A stretch of 64,000 bases of DNA from Paludisphaera borealis (GCF_001956985.1 NZ_CP019082.1:6076001-6140000), one strand, 5' to 3'; positions 1 to 9,356 are shown, counted from the stretch's first letter. Notes: generated by a model not told the origin, from the sequence alone. Translations and numbers: made by a program.

Positions 1-612
1 GCCATCCCGGTCAGCTCGATCGAGGACCAGAAGCCGGGCCCCTCGCTCATGCCCAACGGGTTGACCGATCCGCTCACCCGCGCCGAACTGGTCGACCTGG
101 TCCGGTTCCTCTCCGAGCTGGGCAAGATCGGCCCTTACTCAGTGGGCAAGGATCGGGTCCTTCGCCGCTGGCAGGCGCTTGAGAGCACGCCCGAAGCCGC
201 CACGGCGATGATCCGCACGAGCATCGAGGCGGTGATCCAGAACCAGCAATCGTGGGCGTGGCGGCCGATCTACACGACGGTCGGCGGCGTCTTGCCGTCG
301 GGCGAGCTGCCGGTCAATCCCCGCGTCAACCAGGCGCCGCCGATCGCCGTCGCGCAGTCGGCCGTCCAGTTGACGACTCCAGGAAAGATCAAGCTCCGGT
401 TCGATTCGGCGAAGGACCTGTCGTTCTGGATCGACGGCCGCCGCGTCGAACCGACCTCGGCTGAACCCGATGCGCTCGTGCTCGACCTCGACCGCGGCGC
501 TCACATGTTGTCGGTCGCCTTCGAGCCGGCCCGCCGCCCCGAAGGCGTGCGGTGCATTCTCGAAGACGTCGCCGGTTCCTCGGCCCAGGCCCTTCCGGTT
601 CTGGGGAAGTAA
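1..612 (+). CDS. C-terminal part of a cytochrome c-type (PVC heme-binding domain) protein, partial
   Basis: The frame is open from the first base, so the start lies outside the window. The visible part begins with a stretch like the tail of the planctomycete heme-binding cytochrome domain: SLMPNGLTDPLTRAELVDL followed by VRFLSELGK is the usual end of that domain after its CxxCH motif and axial Met region. The CxxCH itself would lie upstream. The remaining 150 residues look like a C-terminal beta-rich extension, with no recognised motif. The natural stop is at 610-612. By family, such proteins are secreted or periplasmic electron-transfer or dehydrogenase components. The heme role is inferred from the tail only. 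Confidence 0.6.
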   Translation, partial: AIPVSSIEDQKPGPSLMPNGLTDPLTRAELVDLVRFLSELGKIGPYSVGKDRVLRRWQALESTPEAATAMIRTSIEAVIQNQQSWAWRPIYTTVGGVLPSGELPVNPRVNQAPPIAVAQSAVQLTTPGKIKLRFDSAKDLSFWIDGRRVEPTSAEPDALVLDLDRGAHMLSVAFEPARRPEGVRCILEDVAGSSAQALPVLGK

Positions 613-643
613 CGCCAGTCGTCTCTCATGTGTGAGTCGTTTC

Positions 644-844
644 ATGGCGGACGAAGCCTCGATACAGCCGCTGCCACCGTCTCCGCCGCCGTCGCCCGCG
701 TCCGCGTCCGCCGACGATTCTCCGCAAGACCGCTGTCCGGCGTGCCCGGTCTGCGGCGGGCGGCTGGTCGAGCGGCGCGGGAAGCTGATCTGTTCGCGAT
801 GTCGGACAATCTGCGAGACGTGCTGCGAGGGCGGACGCGGCTGA
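644..844 (+). CDS. small zinc-ribbon protein
   Basis: This encodes 66 residues. A Pro/Ser-rich N-terminus of about 30 residues is followed by a compact cysteine cluster: CPACPVCGG, then ICSRCRTICETCCEGG. The spacing of CxxC pairs on either side of a short hairpin is that of a zinc ribbon. The gene lies 31 bp after the preceding stop and 16 bp before the GspE-like gene, so it could be cotranscribed with the secretion cluster. The start at 644 was chosen because it gives a protein just long enough for the ribbon; the frame is open further upstream but overlaps the preceding gene. Function unknown. Confidence 0.5.
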   Translation: MADEASIQPLPPSPPPSPASASADDSPQDRCPACPVCGGRLVERRGKLICSRCRTICETCCEGGRG

Positions 845-860
845 GGAAGAATGGGATTCC

Positions 861-2072
861 ATGCCTGAGACGTCGCTGCACGAGGCGTTGAAAAAGCTTG
901 ACCCGAGCCGTCCCCAGTACGCGACCGAAGTCGTCGATCGCGTACTGGCGGCGGCCGTTCAATCGGGCGCGAGCGACGTCCATTTTCAGCCTGTCGAGAA
1001 CGGGCTCGACCTCCGCTGGCGGATCGACGGCGTGCTGCGATCGGTCGCGACGCTGGGCCGGCAGGGGGCTCCCAACGTCGTCGCCCGGCTCAAGGTGCTG
1101 GCCGACCTGCTGACCTACCGGACCGACGTCCCCCAGGAGGGCCGAATTCGCGGCGTGGCCGGCCAGGTCGAGATGCGGCTCTCCAGCTTTCCGACGCTCC
1201 ACGGCGAGAAAGCCGTCGTCCGACTCTTCGCCGGGCCGGGCCGCTATCTGACGCTCAATGACCTGGGACTCCCCGACGAGGTCGGCCGGGTCCTCTCGGG
1301 TCTACTCGACGAGACTTCCGGCGCGATCGTCCTGTCGGGACCGGCCGGAAGCGGCAAGACGACGACGATCTACGCGTGCCTTCGCGAGTTGGCCAAGCGG
1401 TCGGCGGGGGCCCGCAGCCTGACCACGCTCGAAGACCCGATCGAGGCGGCGATCGACGGCGTCTCGCAGTCGCAGGTCAACACCGCCGCCGGCCTGACCC
1501 TGGAGGCCGGCCTCCGCGCGCTCCTGCGGCAAGACCCCGAGGTGATCGCCATCGGCGAGGTCCGCGACCGCACGACCGCCGAGATCGCGCTTCAGGCCGC
1601 TCTCACCGGACACCTGACGCTCACGACCTTCCACGCCGGCAGCGCCTGCGAGGTCGTCGGCCGTCTGCTCGACATGGGCATCGAGCCCTACGCCATCCGC
1701 AGCGGGCTCCGGGCCGTGGTCGCCCAGCGCCTCGTCCGCAAGCTCTGCCCCGCCTGCTCGACCCCTTCCGAGGCCGTCGAAGACCGCCTCGGCCTCGCTG
1801 TCCGCCAGGTTCGCCTCCCCAGGGGCTGCGAGGCGTGCAACGCGGGTTACTCCGGCCGGATCGTGCTCGCCGAACTGCTCTTGCCCGAGAGCGAGGAAGT
1901 CGGCCAGGCCGTCCTCGCCCGCGCCGACGTCCGCCGGCTTGAGGCCGTCGCCGTCGCCGCCGGCATGACCACGCGCTGGGACCGCGCCCTCCAGGCCGTC
2001 GAGGACGGTCGAACCTCCCCCGCCGAAGTCCGGCGCGTCCTGGGCATGGGCGAAGGACCACGTCCCGGCTGA
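861..2072 (+). CDS. GspE/PilB-type secretion or pilus assembly ATPase
   Basis: This is a 403-residue hexameric ATPase of the type II secretion/type IV pilus family, expected on the cytoplasmic face of the inner membrane. Walker A GPAGSGKT is at about residues 160-167. It is followed by the Asp box (TLEDPIE), Walker B with VIAIGEVRD, and the His box (LTLTTFHAG). The C-terminal zinc-binding CPAC ... CEACNAGY module typical of GspE/PilB is present. The protein is shorter than the usual 500-570 residues because the N-terminal N1/MshEN-type domain is missing. It is the only assembly ATPase gene in this cluster. It probably drives the pseudopilus made from the downstream pilin-like proteins through one or more of the three GspF-like partners. 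Confidence 0.9.
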   Translation: MPETSLHEALKKLDPSRPQYATEVVDRVLAAAVQSGASDVHFQPVENGLDLRWRIDGVLRSVATLGRQGAPNVVARLKVLADLLTYRTDVPQEGRIRGVAGQVEMRLSSFPTLHGEKAVVRLFAGPGRYLTLNDLGLPDEVGRVLSGLLDETSGAIVLSGPAGSGKTTTIYACLRELAKRSAGARSLTTLEDPIEAAIDGVSQSQVNTAAGLTLEAGLRALLRQDPEVIAIGEVRDRTTAEIALQAALTGHLTLTTFHAGSACEVVGRLLDMGIEPYAIRSGLRAVVAQRLVRKLCPACSTPSEAVEDRLGLAVRQVRLPRGCEACNAGYSGRIVLAELLLPESEEVGQAVLARADVRRLEAVAVAAGMTTRWDRALQAVEDGRTSPAEVRRVLGMGEGPRPG

Positions 2073-2121
2073 CCCGCCCCACGTCAGTCCGACAAATGTC
2101 GTCTAAAGCGAAAGCCGCTGC

Positions 2122-2163
2122 TTGACGCCCTGTGACAATTGTGATAGGAATAAAACTGTCACA
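2122..2163 (+). promoter_or_regulatory. candidate sigma70-type promoter with overlapping inverted repeat
   Basis: TTGACG at 2122-2127 and TAGGAA at 2145-2150 are separated by 17 bp, a good sigma70-like arrangement in the 150-bp gap before the first GspF-like gene. TGTGACA at 2131-2137 and TGTCACA at 2157-2163 form 7-bp inverted arms that straddle the -10 position, so a repressor could act here. This suggests that the GspF/pilin block has its own promoter separate from the ATPase gene. Prediction from sequence only. Confidence 0.4.
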
Positions 2164-2222
2164 CATGTCGGAGGCAAGCGGATCGGTTTGCGACGGCCGC
2201 GTCGCGCGGGGGTCGAGCAGTC

Positions 2223-3305
2223 ATGTCCGAGGCGAGTTCGGCGGGGAGCGGCGCGCGGCCGGTCACGATCGACCAGTTGATCGCCCTGAACGAGGAGATC
2301 GTGGCGCTTGTCAGGTCCGGTTCGCCGCTCGAGCGCGGGCTGGTGAAGGCGGGCGAGGACCTGCCCGGGCGGCTGGGCGCGGTCACGAAGATTCTGGCGG
2401 ATCGGATGGGACGCGGCGAGGACCTGGTCTCGGCTCTTGAGGCCGAGAAGGACGCCATCCCGCCGCTTTACCGGGCGGTCGTGGAGGCGGGGAGCCGGAC
2501 CGGCGACCTGGCTTCGGCCCTTCAGGGGCTCACCCGCTATCTCAGGGGGTACTCCGAGACCCGCGCCGCGATCGGGTTGGCGCTCTGGTATCCGCTGCTC
2601 GTCGTGACGCTGGCTTACGGGCTGTTCATCGGGGTGGTGACGCAGCTCGTCCCCCGGTTCCGGGAGGCGTTCGAGCAATTCGACCTGCCGGCGACGCGGG
2701 CGCTGTCGTTCGTCGAGCGGGTTGGCGAGCTGGCGCCGTACTGGTGGCCGATCTGGCCGATCATGCTGTGCTGGATGGCCTTCGCCTGGTGGCGGTCGGG
2801 TCGCGCGGTCCAGTTCAGCGAGAGCGGCTGGACGTTCTTGAGCTTCTTTCCGTGGATGCGGCCGATGCTCAAGGACCATCAGTCGGCCGGCTTCGCCGAG
2901 CTGCTGGCGCTTCTGCTCGAAAACAAGGTCGCGTACCCCGAGGCCGTCTCGCTGGCGGCGGAGGCCACGGGAAGCACGCCGCTCATCAACGAGGCTCACG
3001 CGTTGTCGAAGAATCTGGAGCAAGGCCGGCCGGCCGGCGAGGCGCTTCGCGGCGCCCCCGGTCCGGCGTTCAGCCCGCTGCTCCGCTGGGTGCTGACTAG
3101 CGATCAGCAGCAGGGCTCGATCGTCGAGGCGCTGCGGAACCTGGCGCCGATGTACCGCAAGCGCGCGGCGTATCGTGCCGAGAAGCTCCGGCTGTTCCTG
3201 CCGTCGATCGTAATGATCCTGGTGGGGGCGTCGGCGACGTTGCTTTATGCGTTGACGTTGTTCCTGCCGCTTACCGGCATGTTGAGTCGGCTGGCGGGCC
3301 CGTAA
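2223..3305 (+). CDS. GspF-like inner-membrane platform protein (first of three)
   Basis: This encodes 360 residues with the duplicated T2SSF architecture: a cytoplasmic helical half (about residues 10-115, with the LVSALEAEKDAIPP and VVEAGSRTGDLASAL segments), a hydrophobic segment near 120-140, a central pair of membrane segments, a second helical half (GFAELLALLLENKVAYPEA), and a C-terminal membrane segment ending FLPLTGMLSRL. In the family, GspF/PilC couples the ATPase to pseudopilin assembly. The start is an ATG at 2223; upstream in-frame codons exist but lack a better ribosome site. It is followed by two further GspF-like genes, an unusual triplication. Confidence 0.88.
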   Translation: MSEASSAGSGARPVTIDQLIALNEEIVALVRSGSPLERGLVKAGEDLPGRLGAVTKILADRMGRGEDLVSALEAEKDAIPPLYRAVVEAGSRTGDLASALQGLTRYLRGYSETRAAIGLALWYPLLVVTLAYGLFIGVVTQLVPRFREAFEQFDLPATRALSFVERVGELAPYWWPIWPIMLCWMAFAWWRSGRAVQFSESGWTFLSFFPWMRPMLKDHQSAGFAELLALLLENKVAYPEAVSLAAEATGSTPLINEAHALSKNLEQGRPAGEALRGAPGPAFSPLLRWVLTSDQQQGSIVEALRNLAPMYRKRAAYRAEKLRLFLPSIVMILVGASATLLYALTLFLPLTGMLSRLAGP

Positions 3306-3368
3306 AGCCGGCGCCGCGGGAGTCGATCGGGCTGAACCTTCCGACCACGAATCAAGGCTTTCCGAGAT

Positions 3369-4559
3369 ATGGCGGATTCACAAGAGAAACCTGGCGGACG
3401 AGACCCGCTGACCCGGAGCGAGACCGAGCGGCTGTCGGACCAGATCGCCGGCGTCGCGCGTTCGGGCCTGCCGCTGGGGCCCGGGCTGAGGGCGCTCGGC
3501 GAGGAGCTGTCGCAGGGCGGCTTTCGCAACTCGCTCATCGAGCTGGCCGACGCGATCGACCGGGGAAGCCCGCTGACGACGGCCCTCGAAGCTCAGCAAG
3601 ATCGGATTCCCTCGCATATCCGAGGGCTCGTGCTCGGCGGCCTTCGCACGGGGAAGCTGGGCGACGTGCTCGGCCGCTTCTCCGCGTACGCCAGCGTCGG
3701 GACCGAGTTGAAGCGCGGGCTCTGGCTGGGGCTGGCCTATCCGCTGTTCACGATCGGTCTGGCGTTGACGCTGTTGCTGCTCGTCGACATTTTCCTGGTG
3801 GGGCAGTTCGAGAACATATTCCGCGACTTCGGCATCCCGCTGCCCGCGCTGACGATCATGCTGGTCGGCACCTCGCACCTCGCCCGCGCGGGCTGGCCGG
3901 TCCTGGTAGCCTTCGTCGGCCTGGTCGTGGCCTTCTGGCTGATTCTCCGCTTCCTGCTGCCGACGCCGGTCCGGAACAGCGTCATCGGTCGGATACCGGT
4001 CATCGGCAAACTGTGGCGATTCACCTCCTGGGCGGAGTTCTGCCACCTGCTCGCGATCTTGCTTGAGTCCGATCTTCCCATGCCCGAGGCGCTGCGGTTG
4101 ACCGGGCAGGGGATTCAGAATTCGGACATCGACCGAGCGTGCCGCGCCATGGCGAACGACGTCGAGCAAGGCAAGACCCTGTCCGAGGCGATGGCGGGCC
4201 GGGCGCCGGTCGTCGCGCCCGTGGGACCGTTCGACCATCTCGACAAGAAGGCCGCCCTGGCGCCTCCGGCCCCGACGATGGAAAACCTGATCAGCGCCAA
4301 GGAAGGGGCGGCGGCGGTGCGACAGGCCATGCCGCGCAGCCTGGCCAGGCTCTTGCAATGGGCCGAGAGCCACAGGGCCATCGCCGAGATCCTCCACATG
4401 GCCGGCGAGATGTTCGAGGCCCGCTCGCGGTCGCAGGCGGCCTTCGCCGGCACGGTCATGGGGGTGCTGGCGGTCATCGGCGTGATCCTGGGGATCTTCA
4501 TCGTGGTCGTGGGTCTGATGCTGCCGATGATCACGCTCCTGAGCAAGCTTTCCGGGTGA
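3369..4559 (+). CDS. GspF-like inner-membrane platform protein (second)
   Basis: This encodes 396 residues and is a paralogue of its neighbours with two T2SSF halves. The first half is marked by LTTALEAQQDRIPSHIRGL and LVLGGLRTGKLGDVL. Strongly hydrophobic segments follow at about 120-145 and 175-200. The second half starts SWAEFCHLLAILLESDLPMP, and the C-terminal membrane segment ends LPMITLLSKLSG. Compared with the first copy it carries an extra Ala/Pro-rich loop of about 40 residues within the second half (around 280-320). It lies 63 bp after the first GspF-like gene on the same strand. Confidence 0.87.
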   Translation: MADSQEKPGGRDPLTRSETERLSDQIAGVARSGLPLGPGLRALGEELSQGGFRNSLIELADAIDRGSPLTTALEAQQDRIPSHIRGLVLGGLRTGKLGDVLGRFSAYASVGTELKRGLWLGLAYPLFTIGLALTLLLLVDIFLVGQFENIFRDFGIPLPALTIMLVGTSHLARAGWPVLVAFVGLVVAFWLILRFLLPTPVRNSVIGRIPVIGKLWRFTSWAEFCHLLAILLESDLPMPEALRLTGQGIQNSDIDRACRAMANDVEQGKTLSEAMAGRAPVVAPVGPFDHLDKKAALAPPAPTMENLISAKEGAAAVRQAMPRSLARLLQWAESHRAIAEILHMAGEMFEARSRSQAAFAGTVMGVLAVIGVILGIFIVVVGLMLPMITLLSKLSG

Positions 4560-4588
4560 GTCCACGCACGATTCGGGAGTCGATATCG

Positions 4589-4834
4589 ATGAGAGCGACG
4601 GCGAAGGTTTTTGCGATGCGGATCTGCGACGAGTCGACCGCCTTGCGCGCGGCGCAGGTGCTTTGCCACGCGGCGAGCCCGGCCCTCCTGATCGTGGCCC
4701 TGTTCGGGATCGCTCGACTGTGCACGAACCGGGCCGAGATGCTGATCGGTACGCTGGCGGCCGTGGCGGCGTCGCTCAGCCTGGCGACGTCGGGTCTGGT
4801 GCTCGGGGTTCTGGCCGAAGTGCGGAGACGTTGA
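4589..4834 (+). CDS. small membrane protein in the secretion cluster
   Basis: This encodes 81 residues with two predicted membrane segments (SPALLIVALFGIARL and MLIGTLAAVAASLSLATSG). It sits 29 bp after one GspF-like gene and stops one base before the ATG of the next at 4836, so translation is probably coupled. The frame opens much further upstream, but that part only overlaps the GspF-like gene; ATG 4589 is the first start in the free interval. No family is recognised. Position suggests an accessory to the membrane platform. Confidence 0.5.
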   Translation: MRATAKVFAMRICDESTALRAAQVLCHAASPALLIVALFGIARLCTNRAEMLIGTLAAVAASLSLATSGLVLGVLAEVRRR

Positions 4835-4835
4835 G

Positions 4836-6077
4836 ATGACCGAGGAACCGCGAGCCGAATTGCCTGACAAGCCGACCGACGACTGGCGCGCTGAACTGGC
4901 GGAGTCGCTCACCGCGCCAAATCCGTGGCGGTTGAGCCATCTGCTCTACCTGATCATGGCGATCGCCGTCGTCCTCTGGATGATGGTGACGTTTCGTGCC
5001 GTCGTGATTCCGCTGATCTTCGTCCTGGGGATCGCCCTTCTGACGGGCGCGGCGGTGATCCTGATCCGTGGGCGTGCCGGTCAGCAGGATTCGCTGCTCT
5101 GGATGCTGGCGATCGCGGCCGAGCACCAGATGCCGCTGGCGAGGACGGTCGCCGCGTTCGCGGACCAGTATTCCGGCCGCTATCGACGCCGCGTGCTGCG
5201 GGTGGCCGCGCTGCTGGACGGCGGCCTGAGCCTCCCCGAGGCCCTTGAGCGAACGCCGCGCGTGGTGTCGAGCGACGCCCTGCTCCTGGCCCACGTCGGC
5301 CACGAGAGCGGCGAGCTGGCGGAGGCCCTGCGGACGGCCGCGACGATCCGCGCGGCCCGGGCGCCGATCTGGGCGGCGATCTCGTCCCGCGTCGCCTACA
5401 TCCTCGGCGTGCTGTTCATCATCCAGGGGATCGTTGGATTCATCCTCTACTTCATCATGCCGAAGTTCGAGGCGATCTTCAAAGACTTCGGGGTCTCGCT
5501 GCCGCAGACGACCATCTTCGTCCTCGAGGCGTCTCATTTCCTGATCAAGTACCTCTTCTGGTTCCCGGCCCTCAACGTACTTCTGTTGTTCTTCCTCCCG
5601 TTCGTATTCGCGGGCCGGTCGAACTTCGAGATCCCGTTCCTCGACCGGCTCTTGAAGCGCCGCCACACCGCGTTGATCCTGCGATCGCTGGCGATCTCCA
5701 TCGGAGGCGGCCGGAAGATCGAAGGGGGCTTGGAGACGTTGGCGAGCCACTACCCCACCCGCTGGGTGCGGAAAAAGCTCGCCGGGGCGGCCCGCGAGGC
5801 GCGCGAGGGGGGCGATTGGCGCGAGGCCCTGCTGAGGTGCCGGCTGCTGGGCTACACGGACTACGAGGTGTTGTCGTCGGCCGCGGCCGTCGGCAACTTG
5901 GCCTGGGCCATGAACGAGCTGGCCGAGACGGCTGAGCGTCGACTCGGCATCCGCGCTCAGGCCGTGGTCCAGACGCTGTTTCCGCTGGTCATTTGCGCCA
6001 TCGGGGCGTTGATCCTGGTCATAGCGGTCGGATTCTTCGCGCCGCTGGTCGAGCTGATTGGGAGGCTGTCGGGATGA
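4836..6077 (+). CDS. GspF-like inner-membrane platform protein (third)
   Basis: This encodes 413 residues. Unlike the other two copies it begins with a pair of membrane segments (about residues 30-75) before the first T2SSF half (QMPLARTVAAFADQYSGRY, LSLPEALERTPRVVS). The second half contains LAISIGGGRKIEGGLETLA and the protein ends in a hydrophobic helix, GALILVIAVGFFAPLVELI. The stop overlaps the start of the next gene by 4 bp (ATGA at 6074-6077), indicating translational coupling to the pilin-like genes. It is the most divergent of the three GspF-like proteins. Confidence 0.85.
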   Translation: MTEEPRAELPDKPTDDWRAELAESLTAPNPWRLSHLLYLIMAIAVVLWMMVTFRAVVIPLIFVLGIALLTGAAVILIRGRAGQQDSLLWMLAIAAEHQMPLARTVAAFADQYSGRYRRRVLRVAALLDGGLSLPEALERTPRVVSSDALLLAHVGHESGELAEALRTAATIRAARAPIWAAISSRVAYILGVLFIIQGIVGFILYFIMPKFEAIFKDFGVSLPQTTIFVLEASHFLIKYLFWFPALNVLLLFFLPFVFAGRSNFEIPFLDRLLKRRHTALILRSLAISIGGGRKIEGGLETLASHYPTRWVRKKLAGAAREAREGGDWREALLRCRLLGYTDYEVLSSAAAVGNLAWAMNELAETAERRLGIRAQAVVQTLFPLVICAIGALILVIAVGFFAPLVELIGRLSG

Positions 6078-6508
6078 TCGCGCGGAGACGAGTGGGACGA
6101 TCGCGACGGGGTTCGCTGCTGGCCGAGATGGCGATGTCGGCCGTGATGCTGATGATCGCCATGAGCTTGATCGCCAGGGTCGTCGGCTGGACCGCCGCCG
6201 AGCGCCGCAACCTGGATCGTCGCCAGTGGGCCGTGCAAGAAGGGGCCAACCTCATGGAACGGCTGACCGCGCGACCGTTTGAATCCCTGACGACCGACGC
6301 GGTCAAGAACACGGCCCTCTCGCCCGAGGCCGCCCGAACCCTGCCGGACGCCCAGCTTCACATCGAAGTGACCGAGCACGACCCCTCGGGCGGCGACGAC
6401 TCGAAGCGGATCGCGCTGGGGCTCCGCTGGCGCAGCCGGTCCGGCGGGTGGGAAGCGCCCGTGCGGCTCACCTCGTGGGTCTATCGCCGGAAAGGGGGCC
6501 CACGATGA
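6074..6508 (+). CDS. pseudopilin-like protein (GspI-like)
   Basis: This encodes 144 residues. A basic leader (MIARRRVGRSRRGS) is followed by LLAEMAMSAVMLMIAMSLIA, a prepilin-like N-terminal helix in which Glu sits near the +5 position of the predicted mature protein. The cleavage site is atypical: Ser-Leu follows the glycine where a Phe/Met is usual. The rest is a short C-terminal globular part. The start overlaps the preceding stop by 4 bp and the gene's own stop overlaps the next start by 4 bp. By size and gene order it corresponds to a minor pseudopilin such as GspI. Confidence 0.65.
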   Translation: MIARRRVGRSRRGSLLAEMAMSAVMLMIAMSLIARVVGWTAAERRNLDRRQWAVQEGANLMERLTARPFESLTTDAVKNTALSPEAARTLPDAQLHIEVTEHDPSGGDDSKRIALGLRWRSRSGGWEAPVRLTSWVYRRKGGPR

Positions 6509-7074
6509 TTCGTGCGAACCAACGCGTTCTCGGACGCCGTCGCCGGGGGATCACGATCATCGAGACTCTGGTCATGATGACCGGCGTGGCTGTCCTGCTC
6601 GGGATGACCGTGATCGTCTTGCAACTGGCGATGAAGCTCGAAGCCGACAGCCGGGGACGGCTGGATCGGGCGGGGGCGCTGGGCCGCCTGGCCCGTCAGT
6701 TCCGGTCCGACGTCCACGCCGCGAGCGGCGTCGAGATCGTCACGACCGACCCCAAGCGACAGCCTGGCCTGCGGATCGCCCCCGGGCCGAATCGTTCGAT
6801 CGATTACCAGCCCCAGGGCGACGGCAAGCTCGCCCGCGTGGACACGGTCGGCGGCAAGGTCGCCAGCCGCGAGACGTTCATCGTGCCGCAGTCCGGCGCG
6901 GTCCGGCTGTCGCTTCGCGAGCTGGACGGCCGCAGGTTCGCGGTCGTCGAGGTCGATACGATCGCCCGCAAGAACCGGATCGATCCCGTGCGTACCCTGG
7001 AAATCCTGGGGGCGGTGGGCAAGGACGTGCGATCGCTCGCGTCCGAGGCGAAGACTGAAGGAGGCAAGCCATGA
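6505..7074 (+). CDS. pseudopilin-like protein (GspJ-like)
   Basis: This encodes 189 residues. The leader [15 protein letters not shown] ends in Gly and is followed by [20 protein letters not shown], a type IV prepilin helix with Glu at +5. Downstream, [15 protein letters not shown] is the segment seen after the helix in GspJ-like minor pseudopilins. The gene is coupled by 4-bp overlaps at both ends. Its expected place is the inner membrane before assembly and the tip of the pseudopilus after prepilin peptidase cleavage. No peptidase gene is in the window. Confidence 0.7.
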   Translation: MIRANQRVLGRRRRGITIIETLVMMTGVAVLLGMTVIVLQLAMKLEADSRGRLDRAGALGRLARQFRSDVHAASGVEIVTTDPKRQPGLRIAPGPNRSIDYQPQGDGKLARVDTVGGKVASRETFIVPQSGAVRLSLRELDGRRFAVVEVDTIARKNRIDPVRTLEILGAVGKDVRSLASEAKTEGGKP

Positions 7075-7502
7075 GAGCCGCGCAAGGAAAGCCGAAGCGT
7101 CGCGGGCTCACCGCGGCGGCCGTCCTGGTCTGCCTGATGGTCGTCACGCTCGTCAGCGGGGTGCTCGTCAAGCTGGGAGTCGCATACCGCGATCAGGTCC
7201 GCGTCCAGGAGCGAAGGCTCCAGGCGGAATGGCTCGCCGAGTCGGGAGTCGATCGGGCGTTCGCCCGCCTGGCCGCGAAGCCCGATTACACGGGCGAACG
7301 GTGGGAGATCAGCGCCGAGGCGCTCGGCCAGCCGGCCTCGCTCGCCCCCGAGAAGGGTCCGTCGGCCGTGGTGACGATCCGGGTCGAGCGGCCGTCGGCC
7401 CAGGGGGAAGCCCGGATCGTCCAGGTGCAGGCCGATTACCCCCCCGATCCCCCGCGCCGGATTCGATACACACGAGAAGTCGTCGTCCCTCAAACGCCCT
7501 GA
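7071..7502 (+). CDS. PilX/GspK-like minor pilin-type protein
   Basis: This encodes 143 residues. A basic N-terminus ([24 protein letters not shown]) leads into one membrane helix. Next comes [19 protein letters not shown], the 'AEaGi..A' segment that marks PilX/GspK-type proteins. The glutamate at +5 is not conserved, as in GspK. At 143 residues it is much shorter than a full GspK (about 300), so it resembles a trimmed minor pilin. It overlaps the preceding gene by 4 bp and is followed after 17 bp by the first DUF1559 gene. Confidence 0.65.
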   Translation: MRAAQGKPKRRGLTAAAVLVCLMVVTLVSGVLVKLGVAYRDQVRVQERRLQAEWLAESGVDRAFARLAAKPDYTGERWEISAEALGQPASLAPEKGPSAVVTIRVERPSAQGEARIVQVQADYPPDPPRRIRYTREVVVPQTP

Positions 7503-7519
7503 TTCCGAGGAGATCCGCC

Positions 7520-8461
7520 ATGCCTTCGCGTTCGTCAGACGTTCCCCACGCCGCGCCTCTCCTTTCGGGGGAGGACGGCGGGCCTCGGTTCGGCTTCACG
7601 CTGATCGAGCTGCTGGTCGTCATCGCGATCATCGCCGTGTTGATCGCGCTCCTCTTGCCGGCCGTCCAGTCGGCCAGAGAGGCCGCCCGTCGGGCGCAGT
7701 GCCTGAACAACCTGATGCAGATCGGCATTGCGCTCCAGAACTACGAGGGGGCGTTCGAGGTGCTTCCCCCCGGCTCGGTCGGCGATGGCAACGGCCCGGT
7801 CCTCGACCAGCCCAAGGGGTACGGCTTCGGCTGGATGGTCGGCGTCTTGCCATACATGGAGCTGAAGAACGTCTACAACCACTTCAACTACAAGATCGGG
7901 CTCTACGATCAGGCCAACCTGACGACCCGGACGAACCTGGTTCGAAGCTTCCTCTGCCCGTCCGACTCCGGCGCCGTGCGCGACAGCCAGCGCGTGGCGA
8001 TGACCAGCTACGCGGGCGTCCACCACGACGTCGAGGCGCCGATCGCCGCCGACAACCACGGCGTCTTGTTCCTCAACAGCGCGATCAGCTATGAGAAGAT
8101 CACCGACGGTTCGAGCCAGACGATTTTCGTCGGCGAGAAGCTCAACAACGGCCTCGACCAGGGCTGGGCGTCGGGAACCCGGAGCAGCCTCCGCAACACG
8201 GGAACGCCGTTGGCGGGCGGCGGCTGGCGCTCGACCGGCGTCGTCGTCGACGGGCCGGAGACGAAGCCGCTTGATCCCAAGGAGGCCGAGGAAGCGCAAC
8301 TTCGTTACGTCGGGGGCTTCGGCAGCCGGCACCCGGGGGGCGCCAACTTCCTGTTCGGCGACGGCTCGGTCCGGTTCATCAAATCGACGATCGGCGCCAA
8401 CGTCTTCCAGCTCCTGGCCAACCGCGCCGATGGCGAGGCCATCGATTCGGATCAGTATTGA
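7520..8461 (+). CDS. DUF1559 pseudopilin (first of three)
   Basis: This encodes 313 residues. A prepilin cleavage and helix region ([20 protein letters not shown]) follows a leader of about 28 residues. It continues with the DUF1559 signature [20 protein letters not shown], then a globular part with [13 protein letters not shown], and the C-terminal H-X9-DG motif ([16 protein letters not shown]). Proteins of this kind are expanded in planctomycetes and are thought to be exported pseudopilin-like surface proteins; their exact role is not established. The start at ATG 7520 gives the normal leader. It forms a tandem with two paralogues and closes the secretion cluster. Confidence 0.88.
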   Translation: MPSRSSDVPHAAPLLSGEDGGPRFGFTLIELLVVIAIIAVLIALLLPAVQSAREAARRAQCLNNLMQIGIALQNYEGAFEVLPPGSVGDGNGPVLDQPKGYGFGWMVGVLPYMELKNVYNHFNYKIGLYDQANLTTRTNLVRSFLCPSDSGAVRDSQRVAMTSYAGVHHDVEAPIAADNHGVLFLNSAISYEKITDGSSQTIFVGEKLNNGLDQGWASGTRSSLRNTGTPLAGGGWRSTGVVVDGPETKPLDPKEAEEAQLRYVGGFGSRHPGGANFLFGDGSVRFIKSTIGANVFQLLANRADGEAIDSDQY

Positions 8462-8474
8462 ACGAGGCGGGAAC

Positions 8475-9356
8475 ATGAAGCGCAACGCCGGTTTCTCGGT
8501 CGTCGAATTCCTGGTCGTCCTGGCGATCATCATCGTCCTGATCTCGCTGTTGCTGCCCGTATTCGTCCGGGGCCGCGAGGCGGCTCGACGGATCTCCTGC
8601 ATCAACAATCTGAAGCAAATGATCCTGGCGACCCAGGGTTATTACTCGATGAACAACGTCCTCCCGTCGGGAAGCGTCGACTACGGCGGGCCGAATCCGG
8701 ACGTGGCCGGCGGCGATCGGATGAGCTGGATCACCTCGTTGCTCCCCTATAACGAGCAACGTTCGCTCTTCGACTCGATCAACTTCGATCTCGGCGTCCT
8801 CAACGCGGCGAACCACACGGTACGGGTGTCGTCGATATCGATGCTTCTCTGCCCGACCTCGGCCGCGTGGCGACAGTCGTTTCAGAACTGGCGAACGCCC
8901 TCGGTGCGAGTCGTCATACCAGGCGTTCAGGATGGGCTGTCCACCTACGCCGGCTGTCACCACGACGTCGAGGCGCCGATCGACGTGAACAACAGCGGAG
9001 TGTTCTTCCGGAACAGCCGCATTCGCTTCGACGATGTGACCGACGGCCTGTCTCAGACGCTGTTCATCGGCGAGGTCGCCGAGCCGTCGTCGCTCGGCTG
9101 GATGTCCGGGAGCCGGGCCACGCTCCGGAACACCGGACACCCGATCAACGACGAGCAAGTCCCGTCGATCCAATCGAAAGACGTCCCCCTCCCGCCCCAG
9201 TTCGTCGGCGGGTTTGGAAGCAAGCACACGGGCGGGGCGATCTTCGCGTTCGGCGACGGTTCGGTCCGGTTTCTCAACGAGTCGATCGATCCGGCCGTGC
9301 TCCGGCTGCTCGGGAATCGATCCGACGGGGAGGCGATCGATGACTCCAGCTACTGA
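8475..9356 (+). CDS. DUF1559 pseudopilin (second)
   Basis: This encodes 293 residues. The leader is short, and the helix reads [20 protein letters not shown], so the usual TLIEL is changed to SVVEF while Glu +5 is kept. The DUF1559 segment [17 protein letters not shown] follows. The globular part contains [15 protein letters not shown], and the C-terminus carries the H-X9-DG motif [19 protein letters not shown]. The gene starts 13 bp after the stop of the first copy, with GAGGCGGGAAC upstream as a possible ribosome site. It has diverged clearly from its neighbours, so the tandem is not a recent duplication. Confidence 0.85.
   Translation: MKRNAGFSVVEFLVVLAIIIVLISLLLPVFVRGREAARRISCINNLKQMILATQGYYSMNNVLPSGSVDYGGPNPDVAGGDRMSWITSLLPYNEQRSLFDSINFDLGVLNAANHTVRVSSISMLLCPTSAAWRQSFQNWRTPSVRVVIPGVQDGLSTYAGCHHDVEAPIDVNNSGVFFRNSRIRFDDVTDGLSQTLFIGEVAEPSSLGWMSGSRATLRNTGHPINDEQVPSIQSKDVPLPPQFVGGFGSKHTGGAIFAFGDGSVRFLNESIDPAVLRLLGNRSDGEAIDDSSY

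Noticed and set aside
1376-1942. Frames within the GspE-like gene
   Set aside because: Arg/Pro-rich shadows of a gene with all ATPase motifs in frame.
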